NCBI GenBank assembly: GCA_019414545.1
Contig: DXLV01000016.1
Coordinates: 1 to 39,957 of the forward strand
DNA: 39,957 nucleotides
Origin: Collinsella sp.
GTDB taxonomy: Bacteria; Actinomycetota; Coriobacteriia; Coriobacteriales; Coriobacteriaceae
Direction of reading: 5' to 3'
Shown here in pieces: positions 7,711 to 15,124 of this stretch; position 1 is the stretch's first letter; each line of letters begins with the position of its first letter. The position numbers were made by a program, and so were the translations under genes. A model generated the notes under the pieces. That model worked only from the letters and a program-made list of their open reading frames with translations, was not told the origin of the DNA and searched no databases.

Positions 7711-9600
7711 ATGAACGGAGTTTTGCTCATGGTTGTGGCCGCGGCGGTGCTCGCCTGTGGCTATCTGGGCTACGGCCGCTGGCTGGCCAACAAGTGGGGC
7801 GTTGACAAAGAGGCCCTCACGCCGGCCAAGCGCATGAAGGACGGCAAGAGCTTCTCGCCCGTCTCCGCCTTTACCGCGTTCTCGCACCAGTTCAGCTCGA
7901 TCTGCGGTGCTGGCCCTGTCACGGGTACGATCGTCGCCATGGCCTTTGGCTGGCTGCCCGTCGTGCTCTGGGTCCTCGTCGGCGGCATCTTCTTTGGCGC
8001 CGTCCACGACTTTGGTGCTCTGTACGCTTCGATGAAGAACAACGGCAAGTCGCTCGCTCAGCTCATCGAGAAGTACATCGGCAAGACCGGCCGTCGCCTG
8101 TTCCTGCTGTTCTGCTGGCTGTTCTGCATCATCGTCATCGCCGCCTTCACCGACATGGTCTGCAAGACGTTCATGTTCACCCCGGCCGTTGACGCTTCTG
8201 GTGCTGCTACCGGTGCCATCGACTTCACCAAGTCCTATGCCGCCGGCTGCGCTGGTACCATCTCCATCCTGTTCACCTTCGTCGCTATCGCCTTTGGTTG
8301 GGCCCAGAAGAAGTTCAACCTCACCGGTGCTACCGAGTTCGTCACCGGCGTGGTCCTCATGGTTCTCATGTTTGCCGTCGGTATGCAGTTCCCGGTCTAC
8401 CTGGATAAGTTCCAGTGGTTCGCCGTCGTCATGGTCTACCTGGTCTTCGCTGGCGCTATGCCCATCCAGATGCTCAAGACCCCGCGTGACTACCTCACTT
8501 CCATCATGATGATCGTCATGATCGTTTGCGCTGTCCTCGGCATCGTCGTCCTGGGCGTCAACGGCCAGGCCACCATCACCGCTCCGGTCTTCACCGGCTT
8601 CTCCAGCGCTTCTGGCATGATGTTCCCGGTCCTGTTTGTTTCCGTTGCCTGCGGTGCCCTCTCCGGCTTCCACAGCCTCGTTTCTTCTGGTACCTCCTCC
8701 AAGCAGGTCGAGAAGGAGCAGGACGCCGTCAAGGTCGGTTATGGCGCCATGATCGTCGAGTCCTTCGTCGGCATCCTTGCCATCATCGTTGCCGGCATCA
8801 TGTTCTCCGACATGAACACCGCCGGTACCGGCGCCCTCAACGCTGGCGTCGCTTCCACCCCGTTCCAGATCTTCGCTGCTGGTATCTCCCGCGGTATGCA
8901 GGCCTTCGGTGTTGACGGTACGCTCGCTACCGTCTTCATGACGATGAACGTTTCCGCTCTGGCCCTGACCTCGCTCGACGCCGTCGCCCGCATCGCCCGC
9001 ACCTCGTTCTCCGAGTTCTTTGCCCAGACCAACGACGCCCTGGCCATCGAGTCCAAGGCCGGCTACATGAAGGTTCTCGGCAACCCCTGGTTCGCCACGG
9101 TCGTCACCCTGCTTCCCGGTCTCGCCCTCGCCTTTGGCGGCTATGCCAACATCTGGCCGCTCTTTGGTGCTTCCAACCAGCTGCTCGGCGGCATGACCAT
9201 GATCACCCTCGCCGTGTTCTGCAAGTGCACCGGCCGCAAGGGCTGGATGCTCTACGTGCCCGTCGCCTTCCTGCTCTGCTGCACCTTCACCTCGCTGGTC
9301 CAGAGCGCCATGGGCTGCATGACCGCTGTCCAGGCTTACGGCTTCTTCGGCACCATCCCGGCTACCGCCACCACGGCCGCCGTCTCCGTCGCCGCCACCA
9401 AGGGCTTGCAGCTCGTTTTCGCCGTCCTGCTGATGGTCCTGGGCCTCATCGTCGCCGTCAACTGCCTCAAGGAGTTCTTCGGCAAGGAGGCCGGCTCCAT
9501 GCCCGACGAGGAGCCCGAGTGGTCCGAGATGGGCAAGGCCGAGTACGGTCGCGCCACTGCCGCTGAAGCTCCTGCCGACGCCGAGGCCGCCAAGGCCTAG
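7711..9600 (+). CDS. cstA: CstA-family carbon starvation / peptide or pyruvate transporter
   Basis: This is a polytopic membrane transporter of the CstA family, whose members import pyruvate or peptides in E. coli. The signature region SFSPVSAFTAFSHQFSSICG followed by AGPVTGTIVA and HDFGALYAS is present, and hydrophobic helices run from residue 1 to about 590. The C-terminus is short, acidic and alanine-rich. The length of 629 residues is a little shorter than E. coli CstA. AGAGGAGG at 7696-7703 sets the ATG. Codon use is strongly biased to C-ending codons, as in a highly expressed gene. It appears monocistronic: a leader terminator precedes it and a terminator follows. The substrate cannot be told from sequence; the Ile/Val-rich leader hints at peptide or amino-acid supply. 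Confidence 0.92.
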   Translation: MNGVLLMVVAAAVLACGYLGYGRWLANKWGVDKEALTPAKRMKDGKSFSPVSAFTAFSHQFSSICGAGPVTGTIVAMAFGWLPVVLWVLVGGIFFGAVHDFGALYASMKNNGKSLAQLIEKYIGKTGRRLFLLFCWLFCIIVIAAFTDMVCKTFMFTPAVDASGAATGAIDFTKSYAAGCAGTISILFTFVAIAFGWAQKKFNLTGATEFVTGVVLMVLMFAVGMQFPVYLDKFQWFAVVMVYLVFAGAMPIQMLKTPRDYLTSIMMIVMIVCAVLGIVVLGVNGQATITAPVFTGFSSASGMMFPVLFVSVACGALSGFHSLVSSGTSSKQVEKEQDAVKVGYGAMIVESFVGILAIIVAGIMFSDMNTAGTGALNAGVASTPFQIFAAGISRGMQAFGVDGTLATVFMTMNVSALALTSLDAVARIARTSFSEFFAQTNDALAIESKAGYMKVLGNPWFATVVTLLPGLALAFGGYANIWPLFGASNQLLGGMTMITLAVFCKCTGRKGWMLYVPVAFLLCCTFTSLVQSAMGCMTAVQAYGFFGTIPATATTAAVSVAATKGLQLVFAVLLMVLGLIVAVNCLKEFFGKEAGSMPDEEPEWSEMGKAEYGRATAAEAPADAEAAKA

Positions 9601-9640
9601 TCGGTCGGACGGGTTGAATCTCCCATCTATTTGACTCGGA

Positions 9641-9679
9641 AAGACCGGGTCCGCAATCAAGCGGACCCGGTCTTTTTTC
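9641..9679 (+). terminator. terminator of cstA
   Basis: A perfect 14-bp stem (AAGACCGGGTCCGC with GCGGACCCGGTCTT) closes an AATCAA loop and runs into T residues. It lies 40 bp after the cstA stop. Confidence 0.93.
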
Positions 9680-9783
9680 TTGTGAGAACAGGTGGTGCAA
9701 GGGCGTTCTCGCAGATGTTTTGCGTGGATAGGCTCGTGCGTTGTACCATAAGGACGTATATGTGTGCATATGAAAGGGGCCCC

Positions 9784-11976
9784 GTGGCCAAGACGGTATA
9801 TTCCGATAATCAAAACAATGTCGATGCTCTGGCTGAGCGTCTGAGCAGCCAGACGTCGCTTTCTGCCGAGCGCGCCAAGCTGGTTGCCTACGACCTGCTC
9901 TGCCGCAAGGCGCTCAAGATTAAGTCGAGCGCGCTGGCGCAGATTTTCCGCTCCGTCGATAAGGAATGCGACACCAAGGTGATGCGCGACGAACTCATCG
10001 CGGCAAAGATCGTTACCAAGATCGAGGGCAGCGGCATTAACGGGCGCCCGGCGTTCTATACCATCAATGCCGAGATCCGCGATGCCCAGGAGCAGCCTGC
10101 CGAGTCCGTCGAAGATTTTGTCGTCGAGGATTTCGCTGACGTGCCTGCTGTGGAAGAAGTTGCTCCGCGTGAGCATGTCGATACCGATGAGTTGCTCGAT
10201 GAGAACGTCGTGCGTGCCTTTACGGCCAAGGCAGGACGCGGCGGTTTTGGCGGGGGCGGCAAGCGCGATGCACAGCGCCGCGCCCAGCAGGAGCGCTTCC
10301 GTCGCGCCGTTGCTCGAAAGGGCGAGACGGATGCCGAGGCTGTTGAGACCGAGGTTGCTGCCGAGTCGCAGAGGCCCGCGAAGGAGCAAAAGCCCGTGGA
10401 GGCCCAGGAGCCCCAGCGTCGCCGTGGTGCCCACTTTAAGGCTGCGCAGCAGGATGTCGCGCATGAGGTTGAAGAGCCTTCCGAGGCTGCAGACGATGTT
10501 GAGGAGTCTGCCAAGAAGGCTCCGGGTTCATGCCGTCCCGGGCGTGGTTTTGCGAGGCGCGCGTATCCCGTAAGGCGTCAGGAGAAGGGCGAGCCGGCTT
10601 CGACCGCTCAGGCCGAGAAGGCCGAACAAACCGAGAAAACCGTTGAGCCGGCGGCTCGCGAGCAGCAACCTTCCGAGTCGCAGCCTGCGGCTGACACTGA
10701 GGTCAAAGCTCAACAGACCGCTGATAAGCAGGCTGGGGAGAGCGCCTCAGGCAAGCCTCGCCGCCGTCGTCACCGCGGCGGTCGTGGCTCAAATGCCGAG
10801 GCCGCGGCCGAGAAGACAGCGACACAAAACGGAGATGAGAAGGCCGAGACTCCGGTGGATCAGGTCAAGCGCCAGCCGGCGAAGGAGGCCAAGTCCGATC
10901 GTCCGCAAAAGCGCTCGTCTGCGCCCAAGCAGGAACGTAATACCCGGGCAGATTCCAAGCGTAAGCCTCATGCACAGGCTGAGCCTGCCGCGGCTGATAG
11001 TGCTACCCAGCAGCCCGAGTCGGCCGTCCACGGCGAGGTATCGGCGTTTGCCCTTGCCCGCGTTTTGGGCAGGCAGCTGCTCAAAGTTGTCCCTACGCCT
11101 ACGGCGCTCTCTAAGATCAAGGAGCAGCAGACTCAAATTGTTAAGGTCGAGGGCAAGGACGGCAAAAAGGCGCCGCAGCGCACTCAGCACAACGAGATGT
11201 CCAACCGCAAGATTGCCGAGGAAATCGCAATCATCCAGGCTTGGATCGAGCAAAACCGAGGTGCCGATACGCCGGTTGCCTCGCGCCGCCAGCGTGCCTA
11301 CCAGATTTTTAACGACGAGAAGGCTTTTGACGGCAAGCACGGTGAGCGCCTGATAAGGCGCATGACCGAAAAGGGCATCAGCATGCAGGCGATCAAGGTC
11401 GCCCCCAACCGCCCCGTGCACTTTACGGGTTTCTTTACGCTGGGCGCCGATAAGCCGTTCATTATGGTCGAGAACCTGGACACCTACGACGAGATCGTCA
11501 GGCTGCTGCGTGGCCGCAAGCACGCCAAGCTCTTTGGCATCAAGGTGGGCGGCGTGATTTTTGGCGGCGGATGCAAGGCGAGCGTCTCGCATGCCCTGGA
11601 CGATTATCTGGCCGAGATCGGCTATCGCTTTAACTACGTCTACTACGTGGGCGATATCGACCGCGAGGGCGCGCGCATCGTCGAGCAGGCTCGCAATGCC
11701 AATGTGGTTGAGATTCGCCTGCATGCCGGTATGTACCGCGCCATGCTCGCCGAGCATAAGCGTCGCGTGAAGGCCGGCGGCGAGTGCGAGCCCGCGGCTG
11801 CCAACCAGGGCGTGCCGCAGAATCTGGCGGCGACGATCAAGGATCTGCCCATGGTCACGCGCGTGCAGTTCCGCAATGTGCTGCGCGAGGGCGGGCGCAT
11901 TCCGCAGGAGATTCTGATGACCGCCGACTATCGGGATGGCGACTCGGGAAGCTTCGACCGCATGCTTAACAACTAA
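9784..11976 (+). CDS. winged-helix-like / disordered / Toprim-like protein of unknown function
   Basis: I do not recognise a named gene. The 730-residue chain has three parts. Residues about 1-100 are a folded, winged-helix-like domain (LVAYDLLCRKALKIKSSALA, GINGRPAFYTI). Residues about 105-440 are low-complexity, rich in Glu, Ala, Gln, Arg and Lys, with GRGGFGGGGKR and an Arg patch PRRRRHRGGRG. Residues about 480-730 resemble the Toprim-like domain of JetD/DUF2220 proteins: RRQRAYQIFNDEK, then VENLDTYDEIV (Glu near 562), then YYVGDIDREGARI (Asp near 624 and 626). Such a Glu plus DxD set binds metal in Toprim nucleases and topoisomerases. No jetA, jetB or jetC gene lies nearby. GTG 9784 is chosen because of AAAGGGG just upstream; ATG 9760 with AAGGA at 9750 is possible. 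It appears to stand alone between cstA and the repeats. Confidence 0.75.
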   Translation: MAKTVYSDNQNNVDALAERLSSQTSLSAERAKLVAYDLLCRKALKIKSSALAQIFRSVDKECDTKVMRDELIAAKIVTKIEGSGINGRPAFYTINAEIRDAQEQPAESVEDFVVEDFADVPAVEEVAPREHVDTDELLDENVVRAFTAKAGRGGFGGGGKRDAQRRAQQERFRRAVARKGETDAEAVETEVAAESQRPAKEQKPVEAQEPQRRRGAHFKAAQQDVAHEVEEPSEAADDVEESAKKAPGSCRPGRGFARRAYPVRRQEKGEPASTAQAEKAEQTEKTVEPAAREQQPSESQPAADTEVKAQQTADKQAGESASGKPRRRRHRGGRGSNAEAAAEKTATQNGDEKAETPVDQVKRQPAKEAKSDRPQKRSSAPKQERNTRADSKRKPHAQAEPAAADSATQQPESAVHGEVSAFALARVLGRQLLKVVPTPTALSKIKEQQTQIVKVEGKDGKKAPQRTQHNEMSNRKIAEEIAIIQAWIEQNRGADTPVASRRQRAYQIFNDEKAFDGKHGERLIRRMTEKGISMQAIKVAPNRPVHFTGFFTLGADKPFIMVENLDTYDEIVRLLRGRKHAKLFGIKVGGVIFGGGCKASVSHALDDYLAEIGYRFNYVYYVGDIDREGARIVEQARNANVVEIRLHAGMYRAMLAEHKRRVKAGGECEPAAANQGVPQNLAATIKDLPMVTRVQFRNVLREGGRIPQEILMTADYRDGDSGSFDRMLNN

Positions 11977-11986
11977 ATTTCGCCGG

Positions 11987-12119
11987 CCCCGGGAGAGCGG
12001 GGACACCGGCTTAGGTTTCCTGCTCTACAGTCCTGCTCACGACGGAGGCCACATTAAGTGGCCTCCTGTTCGTGCGGAACTCGCGATAAACCTAAGCCGG
12101 TGTCCCCGCTCTCCCGGGG
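11987..12119. repeat. long hairpin element, family A, copy 2 (inverted)
   Basis: Perfect 32-bp arms (11987-12018 and 12088-12119) enclose a 69-nt centre. Read on the minus strand, the centre starts ATCGCGAGTTCCGCACGA and ends GAGCAGGACTGTAGAGCAGG, as in copy 1 at 7207-7342. The inner stem is GGAGGCCAC-TTAAT-GTGGCCTCC, so the bases that differ from copy 1 differ in pairs. The arms share no similarity with those of copy 1 except the last few bases next to the centre. It begins 10 bp after the stop of the Toprim-like gene. Confidence 0.9.
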
Positions 12120-12153
12120 GCTGTCGTGGCTTGGCCGTTGCACGCGGCTCGCT

Positions 12154-12186
12154 TTTCGGAACGGGGCTGACGGACACGTTCCGAAA
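12154..12186. repeat. hairpin with 10-bp arms
   Basis: TTTCGGAACG and CGTTCCGAAA flank a 13-nt GC-rich loop. There is no T run, so it is not a clear terminator. It belongs to a cluster of dyads between 11987 and 12830, where I see no convincing gene. Confidence 0.6.
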
Positions 12187-12224
12187 TCTACCGCCGTCGC
12201 TGTACAGGGTGTCTATAAAGAGCC

Positions 12225-12454
12225 GTGGCCAAAAAACGGCAAATATGAGTAATGATACTCTTTTAGTAGCAGTAATTTCGACCACATTTAAGGTGATTTG
12301 ACGTGTCGGTCGAGCAGATAAGCTGCCGTATCTCCTCAAGTGTTCATTAAAGGAAGACCTTGATGCGAATAAATCTCATTAAGATCTTCTTTTATTAACG
12401 AAAATAATGTAGCTACAACGGTAACAGTACTCATATTTGCCGTTTTTTGGCCAC
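12225..12454. repeat. 230-bp element with perfect 27-bp terminal inverted repeats (MITE-like)
   Basis: The 27-bp ends (12225-12251 and 12428-12454) are exact reverse complements. Each starts GTGGCCAAAAAACGGC from outside and ends with ATATGAGTA. The interior is AT-rich, unlike its surroundings, and contains an imperfect hairpin (about 12347-12394). Each end carries an inward-facing ATG: a 32-codon frame on the minus strand (12336-12434) and an 18-codon frame on the plus strand (12245-12301). Neither has a good ribosome site. No target-site duplication is obvious and no transposase is present, so the element could be a MITE or a structured RNA locus. Confidence 0.7.
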
Positions 12455-12487
12455 AGTCCTTCGGAGGGTCCTCGAAAATAGTCCCGA

Positions 12488-12520
12488 GCCGGCACTTTAG
12501 GAACGTCCCTAAGTGCCGGC
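12488..12520. repeat. hairpin with 10-bp GC-rich arms
   Basis: GCCGGCACTT and AAGTGCCGGC pair, with three more inner pairs after a one-base bulge. There is no T tail. It lies between the MITE-like element and the GC-rich repeat next to tRNA-Gln. Confidence 0.6.
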
Positions 12521-12536
12521 ACCGCGTCTGCCTGCG

Positions 12537-12775
12537 GCGGCCGCGCCCCGCTGCATCGCTCCGCACCCTTGCGGGTTCGGATTCCTCCGCTTGGCGGCGT
12601 TGGCTCGATTTGCTTGACGTGAGGGGCTCTTGGCTGGTGTGGGACGGAGGGATTCCGCGTCCGCCTGGTCGGCGGCCGCGCCCCGCTGCGTCGCTTCGCT
12701 CCTTGCGTGCTGCGCTGGAAAACGCTTCGCGTTTCCTCAGCTCCGCACCCTTGCGGGTTCGAATTCCTCCGCTTG
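12537..12775. repeat. interrupted direct repeats and tRNA 3'-end copy beside tRNA-Gln
   Basis: Two blocks occur twice. GCGGCCGCGCCCCGCTGC appears near 12538 and 12672. A 34-bp block beginning TCCGCACCCTTGCGGGTTCG appears at about 12560 and 12742, with one mismatch. In addition TGGGACGGAGGGATTC at 12639-12654 copies the acceptor and T-arm end of the tRNA-Gln gene (12831-12846). The arrangement looks like the scar of repeated recombination at the tRNA 3' end. No protein-coding signal is convincing here. Confidence 0.6.
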
Positions 12776-12826
12776 CCCACAAGAAAGCGCCCTGGGCCGT
12801 TATGGGCTTAGGGCGCTCAGTTTTAA

Positions 12827-12901
12827 TGGCTGGGACGGAGGGATTCGAACCCCCAACAGCCGGCACCAAAAACCGGAGTTCTACCGTTGAACTACGTCCC
12901 A
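12827..12901 (-). tRNA. tRNA-Gln (anticodon UUG)
   Basis: Read on the minus strand, the gene folds as a full cloverleaf. The acceptor is TGGGACG paired with CGTCCCA, the D-arm is GTTC/GAAC, the anticodon loop is TTTTGGT with anticodon TTG, and the T-arm contains GTTCGAAT. A G discriminator and an encoded CCA end follow at 12830-12827. Anticodon UUG reads CAA and CAG glutamine codons. A 16-bp copy of its 3' part lies downstream at 12639-12654. Confidence 0.96.
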
Positions 12902-12939
12902 ATGTGTGGTGTTGCCCAAAAGCAACTCGTTTAGTTTAC

Positions 12940-13845
12940 CTAATCTGCAAGGGCATCGCAAACGCCATCGAGCAGGCGTACGGCGAGTGTCTGCGCGTCG
13001 CTGGCCGTGAAGGTGCCGTTGTAGCGCGTCATGCCCGTGAGCTCAATGCGAATGCGTGCCGGCTTCTGCTGTGCGGCGACATTGGCAGTGCGGATGCGCT
13101 GGGCCAGGTTGTGGCACTCGGCGAGGGCAATCGTGGCGCGCGGTGCGGCGTCAGCGGGCAGCTCGTCGCTTGCAATCTCGAGCACCAGGTCAACGTCGGT
13201 TGGGACCTCGGAGTCGCAGAGCATCATGCCACTGTTGTCGGTCGTTGCCGTGGCGATATTCCACATGCGCGACGCAACACTGCGTGCGATGGGGTCCTCG
13301 CCGATAACGGCAATCTGGAAGCGCTCGAGCACGTTGGCGGCGCGAGCAAAACCGATGCGGGACTCGGCTTCGGTGACCGAGGGCTTGCCCTCCCACACAT
13401 GGTGCAGGCGGTTGATGTAGGCGTAGGTGTCCTGGAAGGCCATGCCGTCGGCAAACAGGCCGACATTTTCCTGGAACTGCTGCAGGGCGGCCTCGGTATG
13501 CGGACCAAAGTAGCCGTCGTCTTCACCACAGGCAAAGCCCAAAACGTTGAGAGCGCGCTGCAGGGCCTGCACATCGGCGCCGTGGAAATTGGGCATGCGC
13601 AGATAGAGCGTGCGGTCGCCCAGCTTATACGAAGCGTCTACAAGGGCGCTCCAACAGGGGATATCGACGGCATGACCGGCAGCAAGGCCGCTGTCGAGCC
13701 TGAAGGTGCTGACGGCCTGCTCAGTGGTGGCTCCAAAGTGCTTGTCGGTGACTTCGGCGGCATCAATCGTGTAGCCGAGCTGCAGGAGACGAGACTGCAC
13801 GTCCTCGACGGCTGCTCCTTGCATGCCCGTTGTAATAGGTTCCAT
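12940..13845 (-). CDS. protein with two peptidoglycan-binding domains
   Basis: Two PG_binding_1-type repeats are visible. The first, residues about 5-75, has GAAVEDVQSRLLQLGYTID and a FGATTEQAVSTFR helix. The second, about 85-150, has GADVQALQRALNVLGF, then DGYFGPHTEAALQQFQ. Such domains bind the cell-wall peptide and usually tether a hydrolase. The C-terminal 150 residues are an alpha/beta domain with VDLVLEIASDE and LTGMTRYNG. It looks like an N-acetylmuramoyl-L-alanine amidase fold, but I cannot find the zinc-binding residues, so it may be inactive or a different fold. No signal peptide is evident. GAAAGGGG precedes the ATG. It is 301 residues and lies downstream of the polyprenyl synthase gene on the same strand. 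Confidence 0.75.
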   Translation of the reverse strand: MEPITTGMQGAAVEDVQSRLLQLGYTIDAAEVTDKHFGATTEQAVSTFRLDSGLAAGHAVDIPCWSALVDASYKLGDRTLYLRMPNFHGADVQALQRALNVLGFACGEDDGYFGPHTEAALQQFQENVGLFADGMAFQDTYAYINRLHHVWEGKPSVTEAESRIGFARAANVLERFQIAVIGEDPIARSVASRMWNIATATTDNSGMMLCDSEVPTDVDLVLEIASDELPADAAPRATIALAECHNLAQRIRTANVAAQQKPARIRIELTGMTRYNGTFTASDAQTLAVRLLDGVCDALAD

Positions 13846-13983
13846 GAACGAACCCCTTTCGGCGTACCATTCGTACTATTTGAGCGTCTGTCAGATAGAC
13901 AACGCAAAGGGATGCATAAACATGCACTCAACAGTGTAGCAAGTTGTGCCTAAATACGCTGCTGACAGGTTTTATAACCCCCG

Positions 13984-15009
13984 TTAGTTAAGGCGCTCCA
14001 CAAAGAAATCTGCCATGGAGAGGAACAGCTCACGTGCGTGCGGATCAAGCTCAACGTTCTCGATGGCCGCTTTGGCCTTAGCGGTCAGGTCGAGCGCGTA
14101 AGTGTGGGCGTAATCGATAGAGCCGGCCTCTTGGAAGATCTCCACGGCGCGTGCGAGCGGCGCGGGATCATCGGTGCCCGAGGAAAGAATCGCCTCGACC
14201 TCGTCGTGGTGGCGCTCATCAGAGAGGGCGTGTACGGCGACAAGCGTGCGCTTGCCCTCGGTGATGTCGGTGCGGAAGTCCTTGTTGGCGGCTTCCTTAG
14301 TGCCGACAAGGTTGAGCAGGTCGTCCTGAATCTGAAAGGCAAGGCCCGTGTGCAGGCCAAAGGCGCGCAGCGCTTCGATTTGCTCATCGTTGCCGCCGCC
14401 GATAATGGCTCCGGCGGCAAGCGGCGTGGCTCCGCTGTAAAACGCGGTCTTGTGCGTCGCCATGTCCAGGTAGTCATCAACCGAGATATCAAAGCGCTCG
14501 TCACGGACCCAACCCAGGTCGAGCGCCTGGCCCTCGATGGTACGGACGATCATCTCGGTAAGCTCGTGGAGCACGCGAAGCTTCACGTCTGCGTTGAGTG
14601 TGGGGTCGTCGAGAACCGTCTTGGTGACCATGGTGAGCGCCAGGTCACCGCAGTTGATGGCAAGACCGGTGCCCTCGGTAAGGTGCATGCAGGGCTTGCC
14701 GCGACGAATCTGCCCGTTGTCGGCGATGTCGTCGTGGATGAGTGCGCCCGACTGAAAGTGCTCGATGGCCGCCGCTGCGCTGCGGGCGCTCTCAAAGCTG
14801 CCGCCTACCGCAGTGGCGGCGAGCATGCAGATGAGCGGGCGGTGGCGCTTGCCAGCGTTTGCCGTAAATGCCGAGAGCGGGGTATACAGGTAGCGCTCGA
14901 TATCGGCGGAAGTCGCCTGTCCGTCAAAGAACGTGGCCAGATAGTCGTTAATCTGGTCAAAGTGCTGGGCTAAAAAGCTGGTAAACGGACTGGACACGGG
15001 TTCTCGCAT
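13984..15009 (-). CDS. polyprenyl (trans-isoprenyl) diphosphate synthase
   Basis: This prenyltransferase condenses isopentenyl diphosphate with an allylic diphosphate to make the chain used for menaquinone or bactoprenol precursors. Family motifs are GKRHRP at 53-58, the first aspartate-rich motif DDIAD at 93-97 with RRGKP following, and the second motif QDDLLN near residue 231. In the second motif the usual last Asp is Asn, a change seen in some active members. At 341 residues it fits medium- or long-chain synthases. Product length cannot be set from sequence alone. The gene is 138 bp upstream of the peptidoglycan-binding gene on the same strand. Confidence 0.9.
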   Translation of the reverse strand: MREPVSSPFTSFLAQHFDQINDYLATFFDGQATSADIERYLYTPLSAFTANAGKRHRPLICMLAATAVGGSFESARSAAAAIEHFQSGALIHDDIADNGQIRRGKPCMHLTEGTGLAINCGDLALTMVTKTVLDDPTLNADVKLRVLHELTEMIVRTIEGQALDLGWVRDERFDISVDDYLDMATHKTAFYSGATPLAAGAIIGGGNDEQIEALRAFGLHTGLAFQIQDDLLNLVGTKEAANKDFRTDITEGKRTLVAVHALSDERHHDEVEAILSSGTDDPAPLARAVEIFQEAGSIDYAHTYALDLTAKAKAAIENVELDPHARELFLSMADFFVERLN

Positions 15010-15124
15010 TCTTTGATAGGTTGCATCGTTGCATTATGCAGACAACATATTGCCACATTAGGGCGTCGAGCGCGGCGGTTGAAGACGATTGGTCCATGCG
15101 GCCGCAAGTGCGGTAGGGGCTTGG

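Noticed and set aside
7552..10464. Very long open frame on the minus strand opposite cstA
   Set aside because: It is the antisense of the C-ending codons of cstA and of the charged repeat region in the next gene. Its translation is low-complexity (Gly, Asp, Glu, His, Leu), it spans the cstA terminator, and it has no ribosome site.
9784..11976. Wadjet defence operon
   Set aside because: Only a JetD-like domain is seen; no SMC-like JetC, JetA or JetB gene lies next to it. Only a stand-alone protein can be supported.
12336..12434. 32-codon gene inside the MITE-like element
   Set aside because: It starts in the terminal repeat without a clear ribosome site and has no independent coding evidence, so I report it only as part of the element.
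12560..12775. Additional tRNA genes suggested by GGGTTCGAATTCC-like T-arm sequences
   Set aside because: No acceptor, D-arm or anticodon arm can be folded around them. They are parts of a GC-rich direct repeat.
12610..13953. Long plus-strand frame across the tRNA-Gln region
   Set aside because: It crosses the tRNA gene and is antisense to the peptidoglycan-binding gene.
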